Positions 1-7,900 of a stretch of DNA of 64,000 bases are shown piece by piece (position 1 is the stretch's first letter; the number at the start of each line of letters is the position of its first letter). The stretch covers positions 1 to 64,000 of the forward strand of contig CAVSGL010000003.1 in the NCBI GenBank assembly GCA_963727465.1, read 5' to 3'. The notes beneath the pieces were generated by a model that worked only from the letters and a program-made list of their open reading frames with translations, was not told the origin of the DNA and ran no database searches. A program made the position numbers and the translations under genes. This DNA is from VRUE01 sp963727465. Lineage in GTDB: Bacteria; Actinomycetota; Thermoleophilia; Solirubrobacterales; 70-9.

Positions 1-513
1 GACCGCCGCTCCCGCCGCGTCGCCGCCTGCCCAGGTCCCCGCCACCGCGCCCTCCCCCGCGCATCCCGACAGACACACCAGCCCCTCGGCCCGCGCCTCG
101 ACCTGCTCCAGGGTCACCGAGGGCTGACCCGCCGTGCGGCCTGTGTTGTCGCGGGTGTGCGAGTGGGCCTCGCTCAGCAGCCGGCAGAGGTTGCGGTACC
201 CGACCGCGTCCTCGACCAGCAGCGTCAAATGCAATGGACCGCGGTCGAGGTTTTCGTCGCTATCCGGTGAAAACCTCGACCGCGGTCGGGGGTGGCTGGT
301 GACGGTCAGCTCGGCGCCGGTGATCGGGCGCACGCCGAAGCCCTTGCAGGCGCGGGCGAACTCGATCGAGCCCCAGATGCCGTCGTGGTCGGTGAGGGCG
401 AAGGCCGGGTAGCCGGCTTCGGCCGCTGCGGCGGCGAGCTCGGTCGGCGTCGAGGCGCCGTCGAGGAAGGAGAAGGCCGAGTGGGCGTGCAGCTCTATAT
501 ACGGAGCGCTCAC
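1..513 (-). CDS. dnaE2: Error-prone DNA polymerase III alpha subunit DnaE2 (N-terminal part, truncated by window edge)
   Basis: The 171 visible residues begin SAPYIELHAHSAFSFLDG, the metal-binding PHP-domain start of C-family polymerases, followed by ALTDHDGIWG and ITGAELTV and then HLTLLVEDAVGYRNLCRLLS. DnaE2 performs translesion synthesis in the SOS response and normally works with ImuB. I choose the GTG at 511-513 because the preceding small gene ends just upstream and homology begins immediately. A palindromic repeat (237-287) is read in frame and encodes about 18 extra residues between ELTV and HLTLLV, at a point where relatives normally have a short variable loop. The polymerase domain lies outside the window. 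DnaE2 rather than DnaE1 is inferred from the ImuB-like neighbour and the upstream LexA box. Confidence 0.9.
   Translation of the reverse strand, partial: MSAPYIELHAHSAFSFLDGASTPTELAAAAAEAGYPAFALTDHDGIWGSIEFARACKGFGVRPITGAELTVTSHPRPRSRFSPDSDENLDRGPLHLTLLVEDAVGYRNLCRLLSEAHSHTRDNTGRTAGQPSVTLEQVEARAEGLVCLSGCAGEGAVAGTWAGGDAAGAAV
237..287. repeat. Intragenic palindromic element, copy 1 (inside dnaE2)
   Basis: Two perfect 18-bp inverted arms (237-254 GACCGCGGTCGAGGTTTT and 270-287) flank a 15-nt loop CGTCGCTATCCGGTG. A second copy at 31926-31970 has the same arm core (GGTCGAGGTTTT), the same loop length and shared loop positions (CGCTAT and CGGT). Both stay open in their host reading frames but are read in different frames. 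Insertion of a mobile palindrome into coding sequence is inferred. Confidence 0.8.
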
Positions 514-522
514 ACCGGTGCC

Positions 523-768
523 TCAGGCGCGCTGCCGGTACCAGCGCCCGCGGTTGGTGCGGAAGACGACGGTGTCGCTGCCGTCGGCGAGAGCGAGCTC
601 GAAGTAGTGCCGCCACAGTCGCCGCAACGTCCACCAGCGGTCCTCGACCAGCCACTCCTCGCGCACCGCCGCCACCTCGACCCCGCCGACCTTCAGCGGC
701 ACCCCCTCGGGGCCGACCTCGACCGCGACCCGCCGCGGCGCATACAGCCGCCGGATCCCGGGGGTCAT
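523..768 (-). CDS. Small protein of the ImuB/DnaE2 operon (DUF6504-like)
   Basis: This 81-aa protein begins MTPGIRRLYAPRRVAVEV and has a tryptophan-rich core, EEWLVEDRWWTLRRLWRHYF, ending in RWYRQRA. It matches my memory of the small actinobacterial family DUF6504, which travels with DNA polymerase Y family genes. It lies between the ImuB-like gene (22-nt gap) and dnaE2 (9-nt gap), so the three are probably co-transcribed. Its role is unknown; a structural accessory to the mutasome is possible but inferred only from position. The ATG at 766-768 is the first start after the upstream stop in this frame. Confidence 0.7.
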   Translation of the reverse strand: MTPGIRRLYAPRRVAVEVGPEGVPLKVGGVEVAAVREEWLVEDRWWTLRRLWRHYFELALADGSDTVVFRTNRGRWYRQRA

Positions 769-790
769 CGCGAGGCTGCCCGCGCCGCGC

Positions 791-1516
791 TCACGGCGCG
801 GGCACCGGATACGGCGTGAGCAGGTCGCGGCGCTCGGGGACGCGGGAGTCGCCGTCGACCGGCAGGACCTTGAGCAGCGACTCGGCTCCCTGGGCGGCGC
901 GGACCTCGCGCAGGGCGGCGCCGAGGCGGTGGCGGCGCGAGTCCTCGCCGGGGCGGGCGAGCTCGAGCTGCTCGGCGGCGGGCGGGCCGAGGCCGACGGC
1001 GCGCAGCGAGAGCGCGACCGCGGGCGCCGGCAGCTCATCCAGGCGCGGCAGGAGCACGGCGCGCAGGGCTCGGGCCGACGCCGTCGGCCGGCCGAGACCC
1101 TGCGCGACGCTCCAGCTGCCGCCGCCACCGAGGACGGCGCCGAGGCGCAACCCCAGCAACGTGCGCCCCTGACGCCGCGGCGCGGCGAGCAGTCGATCGA
1201 CCAGCAGCTCCAGCGCCCGCTCCAGCTGGCTGCCGGCCGTCCCCTCGGGAAGCTCGATCTCCTCGACCAGCTCCTCCCAGGCGCCGTGGAGGCCGAGGAC
1301 GAGCAGCTCGTCCTCGCCGCGGGCGATCCGCAGCGCGCGCAGGCCGGGGAGACCGAAACGGTCGGCGACGTGGCCCGGGGAGAGCCGTGCCAGCTCGCCC
1401 AGCGTCCCGACTCCCAGCCGCTCCAAGGTCGCGACCAGGTCGACCGCCTCACGCTCCGGCAGCCCGAGGCGGTCCTTGAGGACCGCGACCGAAAGCTCGG
1501 AGAGAAAGACAGTCAT
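791..1516 (-). CDS. ImuB-like protein lacking the Y-family polymerase palm domain
   Basis: About 241 residues match only the C-terminal half of ImuB / Y-family polymerases. After MTVFLSELSVAVL comes the helix-hairpin-helix segment LERLGVGTLGELARLSPGHV, then DRFGLPGLRALRIARGEDE, which leads into the little-finger and C-terminal regions. Full ImuB proteins carry roughly 150-250 residues of palm/fingers before this point. Here the frame is open upstream only to about 1635, with no start and no palm motifs. ImuB is already catalytically inactive in known systems and acts as the beta-clamp and DnaE2 adaptor, so a palm-less version could still be an adaptor. The start could be ATG 1514-1516 or ATG 1532-1534, inside or beside the LexA box. 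Confidence 0.7.
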   Translation of the reverse strand: MTVFLSELSVAVLKDRLGLPEREAVDLVATLERLGVGTLGELARLSPGHVADRFGLPGLRALRIARGEDELLVLGLHGAWEELVEEIELPEGTAGSQLERALELLVDRLLAAPRRQGRTLLGLRLGAVLGGGGSWSVAQGLGRPTASARALRAVLLPRLDELPAPAVALSLRAVGLGPPAAEQLELARPGEDSRRHRLGAALREVRAAQGAESLLKVLPVDGDSRVPERRDLLTPYPVPAP

Positions 1517-1534
1517 GCGAACGTATGTTCGCAT
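1515..1534 (-). promoter_or_regulatory. LexA (SOS) box and overlapping promoter of the ImuB-like/dnaE2 operon
   Basis: ATGCGAACGTATGTTCGCAT contains CGAAC-N4-GTTCG, the Gram-positive/actinobacterial LexA consensus, with 8-bp arms. On the minus strand a TTGAAT (1547-1552) sits 17 nt before AACATA, which lies inside the box. LexA would therefore cover the -10 and transcription would begin near ATG 1516, giving a leaderless or very short leader. This fits damage-inducible expression of dnaE2. Confidence 0.85.
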
Positions 1535-1692
1535 GAGTGTCGGTGGATTCAAGCTACGAAAGGTTCCGCCCGCCGCCCCGGGGCGGGGAGCCGGCAGGTG
1601 CGGTGGCCGGATGACGGAGTCTGAGTCTATGAACTGCGATGTTTACTTAAATTAGTTGCACCAATCATGGGACTGTGAGAGGGTCGGCGCCG

Positions 1693-1860
1693 ATGCTGGC
1701 TCATATCGCGGGAGCACCGGTGGAGGAGACGGCCCTCGGCTTTGCGCCGATGGCCTTCGCCGCCGCCGGCCTGGCGAGCGCTCGTTTGCGCCGCCTGGCA
1801 AGTCAGCGCCGGCCGCGGCGGCGGCGACCCCACGGCACGAGACATGGGAGGCGTGCATGA
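1693..1860 (+). CDS. 55-aa putative membrane peptide coupled to tyrosinase
   Basis: It starts MLAHIAGAPVEETALGFAP, continues through a hydrophobic alanine-rich stretch (about residues 12-30) and ends in an Arg/His-rich tail (RRPRRRRPHGTRHGRR). The stop TGA overlaps the tyrosinase ATG (ATGA, 1857-1860), a classic coupling arrangement. The charged tail and His residues could suit metal handling, and the small partner of Streptomyces tyrosinase (MelC1) is a copper-loading protein. I see no sequence similarity to MelC1, so that idea is inference. Coding status rests on the overlap, the membrane-like composition and a start motif I recall from short actinobacterial proteins. Confidence 0.5.
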   Translation: MLAHIAGAPVEETALGFAPMAFAAAGLASARLRRLASQRRPRRRRPHGTRHGRRA

Positions 1861-2654
1861 GCGTCGCCGCCGCTTCAGCCACCCGCGCACCGCTGCGCCT
1901 GCGCCACCGGCGCAGCGCCCGTCGCCTCAGCAAAGGCCAGCTCGCCGAGCTGCGCCAGGCGATCTCCAGGGCGCAGAGGATCGGCGACGACCGCGGCTAC
2001 CAGTACTGGGCCGGCGTCCACGGCCTGCCGCTGCCGGTCTACTGCCAGCACGGCACCCAGCTCTTCCTTCCCTGGCACCGCGCCTACCTCTACTTCCTCG
2101 AGAAGGCGCTACAGGACCGGGTCCCCGGCGTGACCCTGCCCTGGTGGGACTGGCGCGACCACAGCGAAGCGCTGCCCGCCGCCTACGCCCGCGCCCGCAC
2201 TCCCGGCAACAAGGCCAACCCGCTCCACTCCTCGCCGATCCAGCCCAGCGGCAGGCGGCAGCCGAACGAGAAACGGACCTGGCGCGAACCGGGCGACCCG
2301 AGCTGGCTGCCGAGCGCCGCCCAGGTGGCGCAGGTGCGGGCGAACCGCGACTTCTTCACCTTCCAGAGCCAGCTCGAGAGCCTGCACAACGGCGTCCACG
2401 GATTCGTCGGCGGGACGATGGCCTCGGTCGCGACCTCCGCCTACGACCCGATCTTCTGGGCGCACCACTGCATGATCGACCGCCTCTGGTACCTCTGGCA
2501 GCTCGACCACCCCGGCGCGCGGCTGCCCGCCCGCTACCTCGACCTCGCCCTGCCGCCGTTCGAGATGACCGTGCGCGAGACGCTCGACGTGACCGCGCTC
2601 GGCTACGACTACGCGGCGGGCACCGCCGCCGTCCCGGGACCGCGCCGTGGTTGA
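1857..2654 (+). CDS. Tyrosinase / polyphenol oxidase, catalytic domain
   Basis: This 265-aa type-3 copper enzyme oxidises phenols to quinones. Copper site A is visible as the VHG histidine, then YCQHGTQLFLPWHRAYLYFL. Copper site B is LESLHNGVHG plus YDPIFWAHHCMIDRLWYLWQ, with the HHxxxDRLW signature. GGGAGG precedes the ATG by a suitable distance. No signal peptide is obvious; the N-terminus is basic (LRLRHRRSARRLSKGQ). The chain ends right after the catalytic fold and the next gene supplies what looks like the missing C-terminal domain, so the enzyme may be two-chain. It is the second gene of a four-gene overlapping run. Confidence 0.9.
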   Translation: MSVAAASATRAPLRLRHRRSARRLSKGQLAELRQAISRAQRIGDDRGYQYWAGVHGLPLPVYCQHGTQLFLPWHRAYLYFLEKALQDRVPGVTLPWWDWRDHSEALPAAYARARTPGNKANPLHSSPIQPSGRRQPNEKRTWREPGDPSWLPSAAQVAQVRANRDFFTFQSQLESLHNGVHGFVGGTMASVATSAYDPIFWAHHCMIDRLWYLWQLDHPGARLPARYLDLALPPFEMTVRETLDVTALGYDYAAGTAAVPGPRRG

Positions 2655-3090
2655 GCGCTTCCGCAGCAAAGCGCTGGAGCTGCCGGACCCCGAGCACGGC
2701 TTCGACCGCGTCGACCTCGCCTTCTACGACGTCGACCACTCCAGCGCCACCTACGAGGCGCGGGTCTTCATCGGCGCCCCGCGCGGGCTGGCGGGCGGCG
2801 CGGGCGCCGACCACCCGGCCTACGCCGGCTCCTTCTTCGTCTTCGGCCACGACCGCTGCTACGGCGAGGAGGGCCACTGCGAGGTGCCGGAGGATCGCGA
2901 CCCCTTCGACCTGCGGCTCCCCCACCACCTCGAGCCCGAGGCCGAGGTCGTGACCGTGACCGACGCGGTCAGGCGCCTGGCCGAGGGCGGCAAGCGCAAA
3001 GCCGCGGTCGACGTGCTCGCCTGCGGCCCCGACGGAGCGGCGGTGAAGGCGCTCGCCTTCGACCGGCTGCGGCTGCTGACCTACCGCTGA
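2647..3090 (+). CDS. Detached tyrosinase/polyphenol-oxidase C-terminal domain protein
   Basis: This 147-aa protein overlaps the end of the tyrosinase gene by 8 bp in another frame (GTG start 2647). The segments FDRVDLAFYDVDHSSATYEARVFI, split by YAGSFFVFGHD and followed by a beta-rich tail ending AFDRLRLLTYR, resemble the C-terminal beta domain of plant-type polyphenol oxidases, which caps the copper site. In most relatives this region is fused. It may act as a separate shielding or maturation subunit. A frameshift that split one ancestral gene is the alternative, but the overlap with a good start favours two chains. Confidence 0.6.
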   Translation: MVERFRSKALELPDPEHGFDRVDLAFYDVDHSSATYEARVFIGAPRGLAGGAGADHPAYAGSFFVFGHDRCYGEEGHCEVPEDRDPFDLRLPHHLEPEAEVVTVTDAVRRLAEGGKRKAAVDVLACGPDGAAVKALAFDRLRLLTYR

Positions 3091-3093
3091 GCG

Positions 3094-4089
3094 ATGCCCG
3101 CCGTCGCCGAAGACCTCTCCCCGATCCTCAGGCCGCCGGCGGAGACGCTGGCCGAAATCGAGCCGCTCGCCGCGGCGCTCGACGCCGAGCTGCCCGACAA
3201 GGTGCTCGACCGCAACCTGCTCGTCGGCACCTGGAACATCCGCGCCTTCGGCGACATGTCCGACAGCTGGAAACGCGGCAAGGGCGACAGCCCGAAACGC
3301 AACCGCTCCGACGCCCTGGCGATCGCCGAGATCCTCTCGCGCTTCGACGTCGTCGCCGTGCAGGAGGCGCGGGCGAACCTGAAGGCGCTGCGCAATGTGA
3401 TCAAAGCCCTCGGGCCGGACTGGGGCCTGATCCTCACCGACGTCAACCCGCCGCCCGCCGGCAACGGCGAGCGGCTCGCCTTCCTCTTCGACACGCGCCG
3501 GGTGCGCCCGTCCGGGCTGGCGGCGGAGCTGGTTGAGCCCGAAGACGAGCTGAAGGAAGGCAAGATCGCGGAGGGAGCGTTGCAGGAGCAGTTCGTCCGC
3601 ACCCCATACGCGGTCAGCTTCAGGAGCGCCGACCAGACCTTCATCCTGATCACCCTGCACGTCAAGTACGGCGACGACGCCGCGGGGAGGACGGGCGAGC
3701 TGAAGGGGATCGCCGAATGGCTCCGCGACTGGGCACAACGGACCGAGGACTACAACCAGAACCTGATCTGCCTCGGCGACTTCAACATCGACCGCAAGGA
3801 CGACCCGAACTTCAAGGCGTTCACCTCAACCGGCCTCGAAGCGCCAGCCGAGTTGAACGAAGGCATCTCGCGCACCGTCTTCGACAAACCCGGCAAACCG
3901 CACTACTACGACCAGATCGCCTGGTTCACGAAGGGCAAGAAGGCACGACTGACGCTCGACTTCGAGCCCGGCGCCGGCCACGCCGGCCGCTTCGAGTGGA
4001 CCAAGCACCTGCTGACGAAGATGGATCCCCAGGAGGCCTCCTGGCACATCTCCGACCACTACCCGCTCTGGGTCGAGTTCGGGATGTAG
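3094..4089 (+). CDS. Endonuclease/exonuclease/phosphatase (EEP) family protein
   Basis: It has 331 residues. EEP motifs appear in order: GTWNIRAFG (metal-site Asn), VVAVQEAR (catalytic Glu), LHVKYG, CLGDFNIDRKDD (catalytic Asp-x-Asn) and a final WHISDHYPLWVEF (SDH with the catalytic His). The family uses Mg2+ to cleave phosphodiester or phosphate esters of nucleic acids or lipids; the substrate cannot be read from sequence. No signal peptide is seen. It starts 3 nt after the stop of the tyrosinase C-terminal gene, so it is probably co-transcribed. A link between a nuclease/phosphatase fold and a phenol oxidase is unexplained. Confidence 0.8.
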   Translation: MPAVAEDLSPILRPPAETLAEIEPLAAALDAELPDKVLDRNLLVGTWNIRAFGDMSDSWKRGKGDSPKRNRSDALAIAEILSRFDVVAVQEARANLKALRNVIKALGPDWGLILTDVNPPPAGNGERLAFLFDTRRVRPSGLAAELVEPEDELKEGKIAEGALQEQFVRTPYAVSFRSADQTFILITLHVKYGDDAAGRTGELKGIAEWLRDWAQRTEDYNQNLICLGDFNIDRKDDPNFKAFTSTGLEAPAELNEGISRTVFDKPGKPHYYDQIAWFTKGKKARLTLDFEPGAGHAGRFEWTKHLLTKMDPQEASWHISDHYPLWVEFGM

Positions 4090-4100
4090 CTGCGCCGGCT

Positions 4101-4316
4101 TTAGGTTCGGGTGACGACGAAGACGATCACCGCCGCCCAGCCGGCGACCGTCGACGACCCCAGCGTGAGGACGGAGTAGACGAGCATCTTGTGGAGTCCG
4201 TCGAGGCGGTCGTTGATCCGGTCGAGCTCATGGTCGACCTTGTCGAAGCGTCGGTTGACCTCATCCCGAAAGTCATCCAACCGCTCATCTGTCCAACTCT
4301 CTCTCATCTTGTACAT
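4101..4316 (-). CDS. Small coiled-coil, C-terminally membrane-anchored protein
   Basis: This protein of about 71 residues begins MYKMRESWTDERLDDF. It carries a charged amphipathic coiled coil (RRFDKVDHELDRINDRLDGL, roughly residues 20-42) and one membrane helix near the C-terminus (VLTLGSSTVAGWAAVIVFVV). Such short coiled-coil/TM proteins are common in actinobacteria; the function is unknown. Two ATGs are close (4314-4316 and 4305-4307). It converges with the EEP gene. Confidence 0.65.
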   Translation of the reverse strand: MYKMRESWTDERLDDFRDEVNRRFDKVDHELDRINDRLDGLHKMLVYSVLTLGSSTVAGWAAVIVFVVTRT

Positions 4317-4376
4317 GGTGACAGACGCTAAGACAATTCGTCGCACAGATGTTGCGCATCGATGAAATCTTCTGAC

Positions 4377-4943
4377 TCAGCTCTGTGACGAAAGCGTGAC
4401 GGCGAGCTCGTCCTCGAGCTCGGGCAGGCGCTCCGCTTCGCCGGCGACCGCGAGCCTGCCGACCAGGGCGAGCACGCCGGCGGCGGGGACCCAGCCGCAG
4501 CCGAGGCGCTCGGCGAAGGCGGCAACCATCGCGTCGTGGCGCTCGACGCCCTGCGGACCTGCGGCGAGGATCTCGACCGTCAGCAGCCGCGCCGAGGGCG
4601 GGTCGGCGGCGAAGATCGCCAGCGCGGTCCGCAGGGCGGCACGGGGACCGGGCCCATCCCCACCGGCAGCGGCCCGATCGATCGCCTCGAGCAGCCGCCC
4701 GAGCAGCTCCCCGTGCGCCGCGAGCATGCACTCGCGCTTGCCCTCGAACTGCCTGTAGAAGGTGAGCGAGGAGACCCCGGCCCGCTTGGCCACCGCCGAC
4801 ACGGTGGCCTCGGCGTAGCCGGCCTCCGCGCACTCCTCGGCGATCGCCGCAACCAGCCGTTCGCGCTGGTTGCGGGCGACGAGCTCCGCCGGGATCCCGT
4901 GGGACCCCGGCGGAAGCCGCCGCTCTCGATCCTCAGCCGTTAT
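4377..4943 (-). CDS. TetR-family regulator (start codon unresolved)
   Basis: The HTH is AEATVSAVAKRAGVSSLTFY followed by RQFEGKRECML, the standard TetR N-terminal domain, then about 130 residues of ligand-binding helices ending VTLSSQS. Before it is the conserved extension LPPGSHGIPAELVARNQRERL shared with three other TetRs in the window. In frame there is no ATG, GTG or TTG close to the start. Reading begins around the ATA/ACG codons at 4938-4943, which overlap the stop of the upstream secreted-protein gene. Translation is probably coupled to that gene or uses a rare start; the 5' end given is approximate. Confidence 0.75.
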   Translation of the reverse strand: MTAEDRERRLPPGSHGIPAELVARNQRERLVAAIAEECAEAGYAEATVSAVAKRAGVSSLTFYRQFEGKRECMLAAHGELLGRLLEAIDRAAAGGDGPGPRAALRTALAIFAADPPSARLLTVEILAAGPQGVERHDAMVAAFAERLGCGWVPAAGVLALVGRLAVAGEAERLPELEDELAVTLSSQS

Positions 4944-7900
4944 GCCTCCGATGGTGCCGCTTGTGCTTCTTCTTGGCCGCCTTGCCGCAGTCGTTGCGCA
5001 CGATCGGGTGCAGCTGGGAGACCTTGCCGTTCTGGCCGCTGAGGCGCACGTTGGCGCGGCTGTCTCGCTTGCTCTGCCTGCACAGGTTGCGCGAGTTGAC
5101 GACGAGGCCGCGCTTGCCGCCGAAGAGCACCAGGCGGGCCTTGGTGAACGGGGCGTCGGGGACTCCTTCGAAGGTGTTCCTGAGGGCGCCCCTGACGGAG
5201 TCGGTTTTGCCCGCAAGCTCTACTGCGATCGGCTGGGAGGCCGGTCCCTGGATCGCCAGGACCAGGTCGGGCAGCTTGTGGTTAGAGCTGCGCAGGTAGA
5301 CGTTGCCAGAGAGCCAGTAGTCGAACAGCGGGCTCTTGACCCAGGCCTTGCCGTAGACGGAGCCCTTGGGGCACTTTTCGCCGTTGCCGTTGCCGGCCGC
5401 GAACTGGACCCTGGTGCAGATCGTTTTGATGTGGGCGTTGTCGAGGAAGGCGCTTCTGGGCAGCTTGGTCTGGATCCGTGCCAGGCCGGCGACGCCGATG
5501 CCCTTGGAGAAGACATCGGCGATCAGCTTCGGGTGCGCGGTGCGCTTGGTGCCGCCCTTCAGGGTCAGCCGCATGTGCGGCTTGAAGTCCAGTTCCTTGC
5601 AGCCGCCGACCTGGAAGCGGTTCTCAGGCGAGGCGGTGGCTCCGTTGGAGCTGCCCAGGGAGGCGGTGATCTTCATCGCTTCGCAGTTGGTCGGGTTGAG
5701 CGCGAACTGGCCCTTGTCGATCTTGATCGCGACCGAGCGCAGCTTCAGCGGGATGCCTCTGAGGGCGGTCGGGAACTCGTCCGAGCTGGCCGTCACCTGG
5801 GCGGTGACGGGGTCGATCCGAAGCGGCGTGCGGATAACGACGTCGCCGAGGTCGAAGGGACCGGCGACCGCGGGGGTGATCGCCACTGCGGAGAGCGGGG
5901 CGCCCTTGTAGGGGCCGGCGAGGTAGAGGCTGCCCCCCACGTGGACCGGCTCAGAGCCGACTCCTGCCGCGGCGTCGATCGTGCCGAGCTTCGATGCCTC
6001 GGGACAGCTCGGGGAGGACTGCTCGTCCTTGCCGGACTTCCCCTGCGCGGCGGCGATGTCTGCGTCAGAGCAGTAGGGGACGCCGGCGAGCTTTGCGGCG
6101 AGTCCGGGGGGCATCGTGAAGTCGAGGCTTCTCAGCTCCTGTTCTCCGTCAGCTCTGTCGACCTTGACCACCAGCGGGGAGTAGCCGCCGGCGATCGGGT
6201 CGGTGGAGCCCGCTTCGAAGGAGGGGTTGAAGGGACGGGCGCCAGAGGAGGAGGCGCAGTTGTTGGAGACGTTGAAGGAATTGGAGGTCTGGGCGGCAGG
6301 TCCCGATTCGGGCGCGGACCACGGGGTCCAGGCGCCCTTGGTCGCGTAGGTGCCGCAGACTTCGGGGGTGGCGAGGGTCGAGCGCGGGCCGCCGCCCCTG
6401 AACGTCAGGGTGAGGTCTTCGACCGGCTGCTGGGGCACGTAGTCGAAGGTCGCGGTCAGCTGCCCGGTGTCGGGATCGACGTCGACCTTGCCGGGGAGCT
6501 TTAGGGTGATCCCGAACCTTGGGCTTTCGATCACCAGATAGAGGCCGATCAGGCTGTCGAAGGGGTTTTCTTCCTGGGCGGCGAGGTAGATCGTGCCCTT
6601 GAGCGGTTCTTCGAGCAATGGCGTGGTCGCTTCGACCGTGCCGAGCTTGGAGGCATCGGGGCAGCTGACGGGGTCGTTGTTGAAGCGGGTCGGGTTGGGC
6701 AGATCGCCCGCGCCCTTGTATCCCACCTGGGCCTCAGAACATGCCTGAAGGCCGTTTGCCTGGGAGGGGTTGACGTTGAGACCCTCGGGCAGCTTCACGA
6801 CCGACTGCTTGAGGTCGGGCGTGCGGAGCCTTTCGGGATCGGTCAGGCCCGACTGGTCGATGTGCAGGTGGGCGGTTGCTCCGGTTCCCGAGGAGCCGTC
6901 GGTGTTCGTCGGCTGGAAGCTGAACTGCGGTTCGAATTTCAGTTTGTCGCAGCCGGTCACCGGGGGCTGAGGAGAGCTGGCGTGGTCGAACTGCGACGGG
7001 TTCTGCCAGCTGTTGACGGCGATGTCGACAGCCGGAGTCCGCCGCGCCTGCTCGGCGCAGTCGGTTGCGTTGCGCAGGAAGGCCTTGCCTTCGGCTCCTT
7101 CGGGCTCGCCTTGGAAGAAGGTAAAGGCCGAATAGACGGTTTCCGACGTCGGCGAGTTCGGGGAGGCGATTCGCACCCCGAAGTCCTCTTCGGAGCGCAC
7201 CGAGCCGAGCAGGGTGACGACCGGCACGACAAATCGCGTGCTGAACTGCGCCGCGGTGCCGCCCGCTGGAACATCATTGACGATCGAGAATTTCCCGCTG
7301 CCTTCGGTCCGCGCCACAGAGCCGAAACGGCGGGGACCAACGTAGCTCGTGCCGACCGTGAACTGACCTTCGGTGTTGCAGGCGGGGCCTGCGCCACCCG
7401 TTTCGGGAACCAGATAGCCCTGTGGACAACGGTCGGTGACGAGCGGGTCCCCGAGGAAGCCCGGCGGCAGATCGACGTTCAGGTCCCGTAGATCCCCGGC
7501 CGGATTGATCCACCCCAATCCCGAGCGCACCGTGTTGAACACCACGGCCGTGAACTGGCTGTAGGGGTGGCCGCCGGCCTGGGTCGAGGGGGTGCCGTCG
7601 GCTTCGAAGGAACCCGAGAGGAAGGCGGCGACCCCCGCCTGGGCGGGTTCGGAGGAGATGACTATCGGCAGGGCGTAGGAGGCTTCTCCGGCGGCGCCGC
7701 CGCCGGAGACGGTCACGGTCGCCTGGGAGGAGGAAGCAACCGTCGGTTCGACCTTCACGGGCACTTTGATCTGCGGCCCCGGAGAGATCTTCTTGATCGT
7801 TTCCGAGGTCGTGCAGGTCGCTTCGCTCGGTTCGGTCGTGCACGACCAGCCGCTCGCTTCGGGTTCGGTGGTTTCGACTGCGCCGTCGATGACGACGCCC

